Positions 53,767 through 62,902 of a stretch of DNA of 64,000 nt are shown here, piece after piece; positions within the stretch are counted from its first letter, which is position 1, and each line of letters opens with the position of its first letter. Source of the stretch: Desulfonauticus sp. (GTDB taxonomy: Bacteria; Desulfobacterota; Desulfovibrionia; Desulfovibrionales; Desulfonatronovibrionaceae); NCBI GenBank assembly GCA_030950395.1, contig JAUZRP010000011.1:54070-118069 (forward strand), read 5' to 3'. Under the pieces are notes generated by a model. It made no database searches. It was given only the letters and a program-made list of their open reading frames with translations, and had not been told where the DNA came from. The position numbers and the translations under genes were made by a program.

Positions 53767-54363
53767 CTACCTTTCCCTCCATGATTTTTCTGTTCCCAAA
53801 ATAAGACGCTCTATATTTGCCTTATGTTTTACAATAACCAAAACAGCTATTGCCAAACTTAGGGGAAAATAACATGCCTTTTCGCTAAATAACAAAAAAA
53901 TAGGCACTACACTTACAAATAAAATAGAACCAACAGAAACGTAGCCTGTTAACCATACTGCAAACACAAAAAACAAAAGACCTGCCAATAAAAAAGAAGG
54001 GAACAAAGCTAAATAAACGCCCACCGTAGTGGCCACACCTTTTCCGCCTTTACCATATAAAAAAACAGAAAACATGTGCCCCACTATAGCCAAAAATGCT
54101 GTCAAAGATAGAAACCAGGGAGAATTAGAAACTACTTGTCCCACATAAACAGGCAAAAAACCTTTTAACAAATCCAAAACCAAAACCATAAGCCCATACT
54201 TTAAGCCACAAACCCTACAGACATTGGTTGCTCCAATATTCTTAGAGCCATGGAGTCTAGGATCTATCCTGCAACACATCTGAGATATAAACAAGCCAAA
54301 GGGAAAAGCACCGCACAAATAAGCAAAGGTCCACCAGGCAAAGTAAACGATAGCCATCTCCAT
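53767..54363 (-). CDS. plsY: Glycerol-3-phosphate acyltransferase PlsY
   Basis: YLCGAFPFGLFISQ, GSKNIGATNVCRVCG, FLYGKGGKGVATTVGVYLAL. Confidence 0.95.
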   Translation of the reverse strand: MEMAIVYFAWWTFAYLCGAFPFGLFISQMCCRIDPRLHGSKNIGATNVCRVCGLKYGLMVLVLDLLKGFLPVYVGQVVSNSPWFLSLTAFLAIVGHMFSVFLYGKGGKGVATTVGVYLALFPSFLLAGLLFFVFAVWLTGYVSVGSILFVSVVPIFLLFSEKACYFPLSLAIAVLVIVKHKANIERLILGTEKSWRER

Positions 54364-54570
54364 CTCCTTGGGTATTTTTGTTTTCTATTTTCTAAAATAA
54401 ATTTAAAAAATCTGAAACCAAATATTTCCTAATTGAACAAATTTTTCAAACAGATACAACTCAGCGAACTATAACACTTATTAATCGGCTTAAGTTTAAT
54501 TGTAAATTTTTTTTTCAAAAAAAACTTGCCAAAAATAACAAGTTCGTATAAAAGGACTTTCTTATCTGGT

Positions 54571-54646
54571 GCCGAGGTAGCTCAGTCGGTAGAGCAGGGG
54601 ACTGAAAATCCCCGTGTCGGCAGTTCGATTCTGTCCCTCGGCACCA
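54571..54646 (+). tRNA. tRNA-Phe (GAA), CCA encoded
   Basis: gccgaggtagctcagtcggtagagcaggggactgaaaatccccgtgtcggcagttcgattctgtccctcggcacca. Confidence 0.97.
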
Positions 54647-54897
54647 TTACCAAACAAAATCTATAACCCCTAAAAAATATCCCTAAAATTTATCTAACTC
54701 TTAGGCTAACATAAAAAACACAATCCTTCTATAATTTCTAAAAAAAACAACAAAATTTCACAAAAACATCTTCAACCTGTCAAACGTTCACTTTAGCAAT
54801 AAATCTAAGATACTTAAATCAGGGCCTAATAAAAATACGTTCCTTGTTTTAGGGTTGATTTGCCAAACCAAATAAAAATAGAAAAAGGATCCATAAA

Positions 54898-56127
54898 ATG
54901 GCCAAAATACTAATTTCCTCTCTTGGGACAGGTAAAAGACAAAACAACCAATACGATAGAGCAATTTATGAATATAACGGCAAACAAAAAGAAACCCCAT
55001 TTATTGCCAAGGCTTTAAGCGACTTTTTAGAAATAGACAAACTGTTTTTAGTTGGCACTAAAAAATCTATCTGGGACTGTGTGTGTTATGAGTTTGGAGG
55101 AAATGAAGATTATACCCTAAAACTATACGACAAACAACATAACGGGACCTTATCTCAAAATGACCTCACAACCTTAAACACTATTATTGACAACTATCTA
55201 GGCACTAAGGGCTCTGAATGCTTCATTATAGAATATGGCCTAAATGAAAAAGAATTATGGAACAATTTTCACATTTATCTAAAGATTTTAGAAAAAATAA
55301 CCGATAAAGATAAAGTGTATTTGGACATCACTCATTCCTTCAGGTCATTATCTTTAATGAGCTTTGTCATGTTAAACTTTGGAGAAATCATAAAAAAGAA
55401 GACTTTTACTATAGACGGCATTTTTTACGGCATGTTAGAATACAGGCACGAGAATAATGGCATCACACCCATTGTGGATTTAAAAATGTTTTATGCTTTA
55501 ATGAAATGGATAATAGCCATAGAAAATTTTACTGAATATTCTAATGGTGACAAAATTGTTTCTTTGCTTCAAGAAAATGAAAATAAAGAAGAGAAAAAAA
55601 TATTTGAAAGAATATCTCTCTCATTTCAAATGTCCAATCTCTTTTATCTTCATCAAAACGTAAAGCAATTATCTAACAAATTAAACAAACTTAAAAACAG
55701 TAAAAATCAAATTGTAAACCTTCTCATTGAAGAAGTAGAGAATTTTATTAATTTCTTAAACAGAGATAGAATTTCAGACTTCCAATTGGCAGTTGCCAAG
55801 TGGTTTTACGAACACAAAAATTATGCCCTAAGCTATATGGCCTTAACAGAAGCAATTGTTAGTAAAGTCTGTGAAGCAAAAGGTTACAATGTTGAAGATA
55901 AAGACGCCAGAAATCAGGCTAAAAAGGAAATTTCACAAATAAATAAAAACTTATACCATGTCTTTAAAAACGTAAGAGAAATTAGAAATAACATAGCTCA
56001 CCAACTGCAAGACAGAAAAGATGCAGTAAGTCAAGATAGAGTAAATCTCGAAAATTATTTAAAAAAGACAGAAGATCTATTTTTTACAATTGATTATTCG
56101 TCGATAGCACATAAAAAATTTGAATAA
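54898..56127 (+). CDS. CRISPR-associated CARF-HEPN protein (Csx1/Csx2, DxTHG family)
   Basis: MAKILISSLGTGKRQNNQYDRAIYEYNGK..., VYLDITHSFRSLSLMSFVML (DxTH-S/G motif), C-terminal HEPN RNase motif REIRNNIAHQL (R-x4-H). Confidence 0.88.
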   Translation: MAKILISSLGTGKRQNNQYDRAIYEYNGKQKETPFIAKALSDFLEIDKLFLVGTKKSIWDCVCYEFGGNEDYTLKLYDKQHNGTLSQNDLTTLNTIIDNYLGTKGSECFIIEYGLNEKELWNNFHIYLKILEKITDKDKVYLDITHSFRSLSLMSFVMLNFGEIIKKKTFTIDGIFYGMLEYRHENNGITPIVDLKMFYALMKWIIAIENFTEYSNGDKIVSLLQENENKEEKKIFERISLSFQMSNLFYLHQNVKQLSNKLNKLKNSKNQIVNLLIEEVENFINFLNRDRISDFQLAVAKWFYEHKNYALSYMALTEAIVSKVCEAKGYNVEDKDARNQAKKEISQINKNLYHVFKNVREIRNNIAHQLQDRKDAVSQDRVNLENYLKKTEDLFFTIDYSSIAHKKFE

Positions 56128-56227
56128 TAAAAAAGCGTTAAAAGGAATGATCCTTGCAGAAGGTAAGCTTAGGTGGGAAACTTTTTATAATAAATTTTAA
56201 CTAAAATTAACCTTAAGGAGGTGAAAC

Positions 56228-56518
56228 ATGACTCTCACAGTAACCAATCAATGTCCATACGACCCAATGGGCATGGCTCAAGGGCCACGAAATGGCACAG
56301 GTCCTAGGAGACAAAGGGCGCAACAGGTTCAACAACGTTCTCAAATTCAGGTACAAAACCAAGTCCAGAACAGGATACAAACTCAAACCAGAACGAGAAA
56401 CAGAATACAACAACAAACTCAGGTCAGCAACCCTATACAGCAACAAACTCAAAATCAAGTTTTACAGCAAACTGACCTCACTACAAGCATCGGGACGAAT
56501 TTAAATGTTGAAGCCTAG
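56228..56518 (+). CDS. Q/T/N/R-rich low-complexity small protein
   Basis: Strong RBS aaggaggtgaaacatg; 96 aa, GPRNGTGPRRQR then Q-rich repeats; followed by a hairpin. Confidence 0.65.
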   Translation: MTLTVTNQCPYDPMGMAQGPRNGTGPRRQRAQQVQQRSQIQVQNQVQNRIQTQTRTRNRIQQQTQVSNPIQQQTQNQVLQQTDLTTSIGTNLNVEA

Positions 56519-56558
56519 TACCCGCTAAAAATAACCTGTTTTCTCAACAAACAATTTT

Positions 56559-56592
56559 ACGTCTTGCCTGTAAAATTTTACGGGCAAGACGT
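56559..56592 (+). terminator. Hairpin acgtcttgcctgtaaaattttacgggcaagacgt downstream of the Q-rich ORF
   Basis: Near-perfect inverted repeat spanning 34 nt. Confidence 0.65.
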
Positions 56593-56676
56593 ATTTATCA
56601 AACGTTAAATTTAATACTCACGAAAAAATTTAGATAAAATTTGTTAGCACTGATTAAGCGGTATCTTAAATTAGAG

Positions 56677-57129
56677 TTAAAAAATCTTTTTATCCAAAAC
56701 GAGATGGGATAGGTAACCAAGCACGGCAAATCCATAATAAATCAAAAATTCTAAAGAAACCTTTCCATAAATCAAATAAGGCAACAAAATTAGAGGAAAA
56801 GGCACTAGCAGCATAGCCCACCAGGTATGTGTCCAGCCTCTATGTCTGCCAAGTCCAGGCAAAATTGCTAATAAGCCTATCAAAGCAGCTAGTTTGAAGT
56901 TTTTTACAAAAATAAAATAAATATCCCCAACAAGCAAAATTCCATAAAACAAATTTTGCCCTTTAGAATCAGTATCCACATCCGGAAAAAGAGCACCTAA
57001 AAGACCAATAAAACCAGCTAATAACATTTGTTCAACAGAAGGATGCCACCATTCTAACCACACAACACTACCTATAGCTGCACCAACACAAAACAACCCA
57101 AAACCTACGTGCACCCGATATCCCGGCAT
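56677..57129 (-). CDS. YdjM/LexA-regulated-type membrane-bound metal-dependent hydrolase (DUF457-like)
   Basis: GLLGALFPDVDTDSKGQ, GRHRGWTHTWWAMLLVP, LGYLSHLVLDKKIF. Confidence 0.85.
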   Translation of the reverse strand: MPGYRVHVGFGLFCVGAAIGSVVWLEWWHPSVEQMLLAGFIGLLGALFPDVDTDSKGQNLFYGILLVGDIYFIFVKNFKLAALIGLLAILPGLGRHRGWTHTWWAMLLVPFPLILLPYLIYGKVSLEFLIYYGFAVLGYLSHLVLDKKIF

Positions 57130-57198
57130 AATCCAACCTTTTCTATTTAATTTAAAAGACTTACTAACTCCTATCTTAAAATCAATTTAAAAGATCCC

Positions 57199-57297
57199 AC
57201 TGCAAAAACTAATTTAATTAGTTAAACAGAAATTTAACAATAAAAAAATAGTTACAGCCCAAAAATTTAATCAAAAACAATTTTGGGCTTTTGCAGT
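57199..57297. repeat. Dispersed intergenic element copy C
   Basis: actgcaaaaac...aacaataaaaaaatagttaca...aatcaaaaacaattttgggcttttgcagt. Confidence 0.75.
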
Positions 57298-57303
57298 TAC
57301 GTC

Positions 57304-58467
57304 TTAAAACATGTCTTTTTCCGTTTCTGCAATAATTTTATCAATAGCTTGTTTTAACTTTAGAGGAAGCCCCATAATATCTACGTTCATAAAACCTCGC
57401 ACAATAGTTGAAGTAGCTTCATCTTCGTCAAGTCCTCTGGCCATAAGATATTCTATTTCTTCCTGAGCTATTTTACCTACAGCAGCCTCATGAGATAATT
57501 CCACCCCACTTCTAGTGCCTTTTAACTCTGGAATTGCGTGAATAACACCATCGTTCAAAATCAATCCCTTACATTCTAAATGTCCTTTAGCAGGTACATT
57601 ATTAGCTTCTATAACCCCTGGAGCAATGATTTCACCGCCAGTAGTAATGGCTCTGGAGATAATTTCTCCTCTTGTATTAGGAGCATTTAAGACTATTTTA
57701 TTTCCAGAGTTAATGTAAGATCCAGGAGTAGCCACTAAAATAGAATTAAATCTAGCCACTGCTCCAGAACCATTTAAGTACACTACAGGGAAAGATTGAA
57801 CTATTTTAACTGGTTTTAATAAAATATAATTACTTTGAAAAACTGCATCCTGTTCTAGAATACCTACTGTTCTAGGACGTACTTCCACCTGCTCTCCCCA
57901 ATTGTGCACCATAGTAAATGTGAGTTTAGCTCCTTTTTTCAGAAAAAATTCTGATATGCCAAGATGTAAGGCACTTTTAACTTTATGAGATGTAGCACAA
58001 CCTGTTATAATATGTACTTCTGCTCCTTCTTCTACAACTACAATATTATGCACACTTTGTCCTACATTCTCATCTTTTATAAACAAGCAAGACTGTACAG
58101 GATCTTTTATTTTTACATTTTTACTTACTCTTATGAAATATCCTCCATGCACTTTAGAAGCAGCTAATTTGGTATATTCATCTTTATTTTTATCAACAGC
58201 CTTCCAATAATAATCAGGAAGACCGTCATATTTGCTTAAAGCATCTTTTATATCTAAAATCTCTAACCCTGATTGATGACTTTTGCACTGAAGTGGATTT
58301 TGATTGAGATGCAAATACGTGCCACTTCTTTCCAATTCATTTACAACAATGCCAGCCATTTCTAATTCTTCTTTGTATTTGCTGACAAATTGTTGTAAAT
58401 CTTGCTCTACTTCCATTCCTTCTAGTTTAAAGCGATCTATTTTTATTTGTTCAGACATCTTACACAC
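57304..58467 (-). CDS. SufB/SufD-family Fe-S scaffold protein (single copy)
   Basis: [64 protein letters not shown]. Confidence 0.9.
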   Translation of the reverse strand: MCKMSEQIKIDRFKLEGMEVEQDLQQFVSKYKEELEMAGIVVNELERSGTYLHLNQNPLQCKSHQSGLEILDIKDALSKYDGLPDYYWKAVDKNKDEYTKLAASKVHGGYFIRVSKNVKIKDPVQSCLFIKDENVGQSVHNIVVVEEGAEVHIITGCATSHKVKSALHLGISEFFLKKGAKLTFTMVHNWGEQVEVRPRTVGILEQDAVFQSNYILLKPVKIVQSFPVVYLNGSGAVARFNSILVATPGSYINSGNKIVLNAPNTRGEIISRAITTGGEIIAPGVIEANNVPAKGHLECKGLILNDGVIHAIPELKGTRSGVELSHEAAVGKIAQEEIEYLMARGLDEDEATSTIVRGFMNVDIMGLPLKLKQAIDKIIAETEKDMF

Positions 58468-59216
58468 TCCTTGTATCCAAATTTACTAATATGTTCCAAA
58501 ATATCGCGTGGACGGCCTTCACAACAAAGCTGGCCATTCATCAGAACCTGTCCTCTGTCAGCATTAACGTAATCCAAAATATAACCCGTATGAGTGATAA
58601 TTAATCCAGAAACCTGACGTATTTTTTTTAATTCTTTCATAGGCACATCAGGCCTTGGAGACTCACCGTTACCTCTTAATAAATTTTTTACAATCTTACC
58701 TATAAGGGCCATGTTTTCCAGATCCACTCCAGATTCTGGCTCATCAAACAAAAGCAAATCTGGCTGCTGGGCCATGAGCTGCAGTAATTCTGAACGTTTT
58801 ATTTCTCCCCCAGAAAATCCAGAATTTATATCTCTATCCAAAAAATCTAAAAAATTTACCTTCTTGGCAAGGTTAAGCACATCTATTTCTTTATTTTGGG
58901 CATATTTAGCACACATTTGAACTAAATCTCTGGTTTTTAAACCATGAATGGTGGGCGGACGTTGAAAAGACATTCCAATCCCCATCCTGGCTCTTTCATA
59001 AACGGGTAAATTAGTAATATCCTTACCTTTAAAAATTATTTTTCCCTTGACTACCTTGTACCCAGAAAACCCCATTAAGGTCATAAGCAAACTAGTCTTT
59101 CCAGAGCCATTAGGACCAAATAAAATAAATGTCTCTCCAGACTTAATTTCCAGATTAAGCCCCTTTAAAACTTCTCTATCTCCTACTTTAACGTGTAAAT
59201 CTTCAATTACTAGCAT
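58443..59216 (-). CDS. sufC: SufC-type ABC ATPase
   Basis: [72 protein letters not shown]. Confidence 0.92.
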   Translation of the reverse strand: MLVIEDLHVKVGDREVLKGLNLEIKSGETFILFGPNGSGKTSLLMTLMGFSGYKVVKGKIIFKGKDITNLPVYERARMGIGMSFQRPPTIHGLKTRDLVQMCAKYAQNKEIDVLNLAKKVNFLDFLDRDINSGFSGGEIKRSELLQLMAQQPDLLLFDEPESGVDLENMALIGKIVKNLLRGNGESPRPDVPMKELKKIRQVSGLIITHTGYILDYVNADRGQVLMNGQLCCEGRPRDILEHISKFGYKECVRCLNK

Positions 59217-59732
59217 AGATTGTCCCCTTTTAAAAATCCTTTTTTTGACATTTTGAGGATATTATAAATTTTTCAATTTAATTACTAACCTCTTACAACC
59301 TGAAAAATTATTTCTAGCAAATATTTTTAATATGCTCAATGTTAATTCTTAAGGCTGCTAAAAAAATCAAATATATTCTTTAAGATAGAAGAAAAAGATA
59401 AAAATTTAAACAACTAACTGCTTACAGATATATTTACAATGTCCCATCTTAGGGTTATAGTTTATAGGCAAAAGGCCATAGTTGACTGACAACTAAAAAT
59501 AGCACCTGATGATATTAGAAAAGGGCATCAATTCTATAAAACTTGGTCTTAAAAATCGTTAATAGAGGAACTAAATGCCAACTCTAGATCCCTTTTCATA
59601 TTTAACCAGCCTTAACCCAAGGTTATTCACTAGTTACTATCATTAACCAACTATCACTAATTTTAGCTCTGAATTTACATGGCCTTGATCCAAAAATGCG
59701 GCTTTTATTCACATAATTTGTAGGAGGATAAG

Positions 59733-60053
59733 ATGGATAACTTCCTAGATTTTCTTAATTTTAAATTATTTATTAGCATTCCAATATTAAAAACTATTTA
59801 TTACGTCGGAGCTATTTTACTCCCCTTAACTGTAGGGATCATATTGATGTGGCTTGTCCAAAAATCACCCACCATTTCATCTTTTTTTGAAAAAAGTAAA
59901 AAACTTTTCTGGAATAACCTACAAATAAAACATAAAATCATCCTGGGTATAATATTTATCTGCTGCTTCTTGCTCTTAGAAACTATCTGGAGAATGATTT
60001 TTGAATTTCTAATTGCCTACATTCAAATCCGAAATTCTTTAATAGGTGGGTAA
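59733..60053 (+). CDS. Hypothetical membrane protein with C-terminal WRMIFEFLIAYIQIRNSL
   Basis: 106 aa with two TM segments and a taggaggataag RBS. Confidence 0.55.
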   Translation: MDNFLDFLNFKLFISIPILKTIYYVGAILLPLTVGIILMWLVQKSPTISSFFEKSKKLFWNNLQIKHKIILGIIFICCFLLLETIWRMIFEFLIAYIQIRNSLIGG

Positions 60054-60153
60054 ATAATAGATTTAACCAACATGAGCTATACTAAACTCTATAAAAAACT
60101 CTAGACTTTTGAGGTGTAGTGCAAGAACATCTCAAGATTATGGGGCTTAAAAT

Positions 60154-60375
60154 ATGAGGAAAAAATCTTTTATTCCCCATGAATTACCACCTAATGGTAT
60201 TGTATGGGAAAACCTTATTTCACTAATTGGTGAAGCCAACCGTAAAATTGCAAAGTATGATGCTTTGTTAAGTGGATTAATAAACCCCAATGTGCTCCTT
60301 TCTCCTCTCACTACAAATGAAGCAGTGATTTCTTCAAGAATTGAGGGCACGCAAGCCTCTATACTGCTCCCCTAA
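60154..60375 (+). pseudogene. Truncated Fic-family protein (N-terminal segment)
   Basis: FIPHELPPNGIVWENLISLIGEANRKIAKYDALLSGLINPNVLLSPLTTNEAVISSRIEGTQAS is the Fic N-terminal region; ends before the Fic core. Confidence 0.8.
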
Positions 60376-60489
60376 GTACTGGACAGATTTAGAGAGTAGA
60401 GTTTATGTGGTTATGGGAAATTAAATAAGGGGGTATAAAAATGTCCTCCTTTGTCAAAACCAATTTAGCAATATTTTTTATTCCTTTCA

Positions 60490-60761
60490 TCAAGCTACAC
60501 TTTGTAGCAATTCTTCTTTTGCAATATTGCAATTTTCTATCCAACCATTATAAACTTCATCAGGTGTTTTGTATCCTATAGATGAATGAATTCTTTTTTA
60601 ATTATAGATATTAATATATTCAGCTATACCATCTTTTGACTCCTTTTTGGAAGTAAATTATATTTATTAGCTATCTCATTTAATATTTTATCTCCTTCTA
60701 ATAATTCTAGTACTACTTTAGCTTTAAACTCTGCACTAAAATTTATTCTCTTTTTACTCAT
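60490..60761 (-). mobile_element. IS3-family transposase remnant with internal deletion
   Basis: MSKKRINFSAEFKAKVVLELLEGDKILNEIANKYNL (OrfA start) followed after a frame change by KDGIAEYINIYN*KRIHSSIGYKTPDEVYNGW (OrfB end). Confidence 0.8.
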
Positions 60762-60994
60762 TGTCTCTCTCCTTTATTCTCTATAAAATTAGAATAACTT
60801 ATTCTACCATATTGGCCTTTTTTTTGATGGACATTATACAGGCGTCTAACAACTACTTGGGCATACGGATATATCCACAACGGCTATTTATCTACAGCTT
60901 TCAGGAACGGAAATAAAGCAGATTATGCAGGACAGAGGGTTGATCTAAGGTTTTGCTTATGTTTGTCAACTCCAGGGATAGGATCTCAACATTC

Positions 60995-61150
60995 TCTAGC
61001 CGTATCAATCCACAGTTTTATTGCGTCTTTTATGTTTTTAACTGCTTCTTCATAGGATTTCCCATGAGCCATACAACCAGGGAGTTCTGGTGCTTCGGCG
61101 ATAAAAGCATTATCTTCATCGCTCCAGTAGATTATGATTTTATATTTCAT
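60995..61150 (-). pseudogene. hicB: HicB-family antitoxin, truncated by TGA
   Basis: MKYKIIIYWSDEDNAFIAEAPELPGCMAHGKSYEEAVKNIKDAIKLWIDTAREC* then in-frame DPIPG. Confidence 0.8.
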
Positions 61151-61151
61151 T

Positions 61152-61404
61152 TTAAATCCCTCTCTGTAAACTTATTATTATTTTTCTTATCTGTTTAACC
61201 TGATAAGGCTTTGCATGACTTCCATCCATTTGAAGGTTAATTTTTTCTATAATTCCTTTTTTTCTAAAAATGTGATGACTGCCTCTTATTCTTTCAGTAA
61301 AGCCTAATTTTTTTTAATAGATTACATAGATCAAGAAATTTTATATTATTATCAGATTGTCCTGATAATATCGCAAATATTAACTTTTCATATTTTCCCA
61401 TCAT
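61152..61404 (-). pseudogene. hicA: HicA-family mRNA interferase toxin with +1 frameshift in an A8 tract
   Basis: MMGKYEKLIFAILSGQSDNNIKFLDLCNLLKK / LGFTERIRGSHHIFRKKGIIEKINLQMDGSHAKPYQVKQIRKIIISLQRGI across a frame change. Confidence 0.8.
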
Positions 61405-61581
61405 CCTATCCCTTAGCATTTCTCTAGCGTAAAGTTAAGTTTTAAGCAAGATAAATAGTTATCCAGGGACGAAGTTAAGGGATTTATCCCATATTCTTAT
61501 CTCCATTTCTTAACAAAATTCAGATTTTGCTAATAGATAGGATAGGGAAAAAATATTAACCTAAAAAAGGAGGGATTAAGG

Positions 61582-61671
61582 ATGTTATGGTTAAAGATTT
61601 TATCCGTTGTGTTCATGCTTTTCTTACTTGCTCAGGAGACGGAAAAGGTTATATTACCTGAAACAGGCTAA
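61582..61671 (+). CDS. Possible 29-aa peptide MLWLKILSVVFMLFLLAQETEKVILPETG
   Basis: Good RBS aaaggagggattaaggATG and a hydrophobic N-terminus; very short. Confidence 0.3.
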   Translation: MLWLKILSVVFMLFLLAQETEKVILPETG

Positions 61672-61831
61672 GAAGAAGGGATTGATTTAAGGGAAGCGGA
61701 AAGGCAAAGTCATCTCCGTTACATTTTTTTATTCTTTGTCCTTACCCAGTAAGCAAAGAATAGCATCGGGAACAAAGGAAAATATACGTATTTGTCAGTG
61801 TATATTACAAGCGTAGTTCCGTCCAGATATT

Positions 61832-62168
61832 TTAATTAAGTCCATTCCTTTCAACCACTTTTCCGTCCTCTTCAACGAATTCAAAGTAAAGATTAAGTTT
61901 TTTAATGATCAGATAAAGAGTTCTGGAATCTGAAAGGTCGTAATAGAGAGAATCATATTCTGTTTTTACCACTTCATCCGTTGCAAGATCAAGGACAGTT
62001 ACCATTCCTCCATGGTGCATCACAGCTGCCAGCGGATCAAGGGTGAGCTTCTCATTGGGATACGAATACAACAGGTTATCCCTACCAAACAACAAAGTCT
62101 TTGCGTTTACAGGGCTAAACGCACCAAACAAAGCAATCAAAGCAAGGAAAAAAAATAATCTTTTTCAT
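61832..62168 (-). pseudogene. Small exported protein; signal peptide out of frame by one T in a T8 run
   Basis: Downstream frame MIALFGAFSPVNAKTLLFGRDN...; removing one T gives MKKIIFFLALIALFGAFSPVNA, a canonical signal peptide. Confidence 0.55.
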
Positions 62169-62292
62169 AATATACCCCCTTTGTTTAGGTTAAACATTTA
62201 AAACCACCACCTAATAAACAACAAAAACGGAAGAAAAGGGGGCAGGAAAAGAAGAGAGAGGATTATTTATGGAGGCAATCATAGGAATAAAC

Positions 62293-62523
62293 TTAATCTG
62301 CCAGGCCAAGTTTTTTCTCCATTTCTTCAATGGGTATCGCTTCTTCTCCGCTTTTTAAAAATTCTTCATATTCTTTTTCAGCCAGATAGGCATCTTCCAG
62401 GTCTTCAATCACTCTTTCCAGGGCTTCCTGGATAAAATAACTTTTACTTTTTTTGGTGGCCTGGGCAAGTCTGGAAAGTCTGACGTCCAAAGGTTTTGAA
62501 AGTGTAACGGTAGTAGTGCTCAT
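62293..62523 (-). CDS. Ribbon-helix-helix (RelB/CopG-like) antitoxin
   Basis: TTVTLSKPLDVRLSRLAQATKKSKSYFIQEALERVIEDLEDAYLAEKEYEEFLKSGEEAIPIEEMEKKLGL. Confidence 0.8.
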   Translation of the reverse strand: MSTTTVTLSKPLDVRLSRLAQATKKSKSYFIQEALERVIEDLEDAYLAEKEYEEFLKSGEEAIPIEEMEKKLGLAD

Positions 62524-62656
62524 AATTTTAATCCCTCTTTTTATATCTATCTAAAAATGTTTTTATTTAATGTCAATCTTGTCCAATAGAGAGGGAAAAT
62601 AAAGATTTTGTTATAAAGTATAAGGTTCTTCAACCTTAAGCCTCCTTCTCCTTACT

Positions 62657-62684
62657 GCCCCCGTCCAGGGGGCTTTTTTTTTTT
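62657..62684 (+). terminator. Strong Rho-independent terminator gcccccgtccagggggc + T11
   Basis: Direct reading. Confidence 0.85.
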
Positions 62685-62902
62685 GGATATGGCCATAGGG
62701 AAGGAGAAAGAATTCTTTTCCCTTCCCTACTGCCTAGTCAGTTAAAAGAAAGAAAAAATGGAAAGGAAAACTTCTTACCCGTCTCCAGCCCCTATTATTT
62801 TTAACTAGGGGGCATAGACATCTTGTAACTAATTAAAATAATTAACCTTTTTCAGCCGTTTAAAAAATTTTCATTCAAATTTTTTAGGGGGGGGGGGGGA
62901 GA

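Noticed and set aside
54647-56600. Possible CRISPR array near the CARF-HEPN gene
   Set aside because: No regularly spaced direct repeats seen here or elsewhere in the window.
60835-60960. Plus-strand open stretch TTTWAYGYIHNGYLSTAFRNGNKADYAGQRVDLRF
   Set aside because: Looks protein-like but has no start and I cannot assign a family; may be another gene remnant.
60953-61198. 81-aa plus-strand ORF
   Set aside because: Antisense to hicB, whose minus-strand translation is clearly homologous to HicB.
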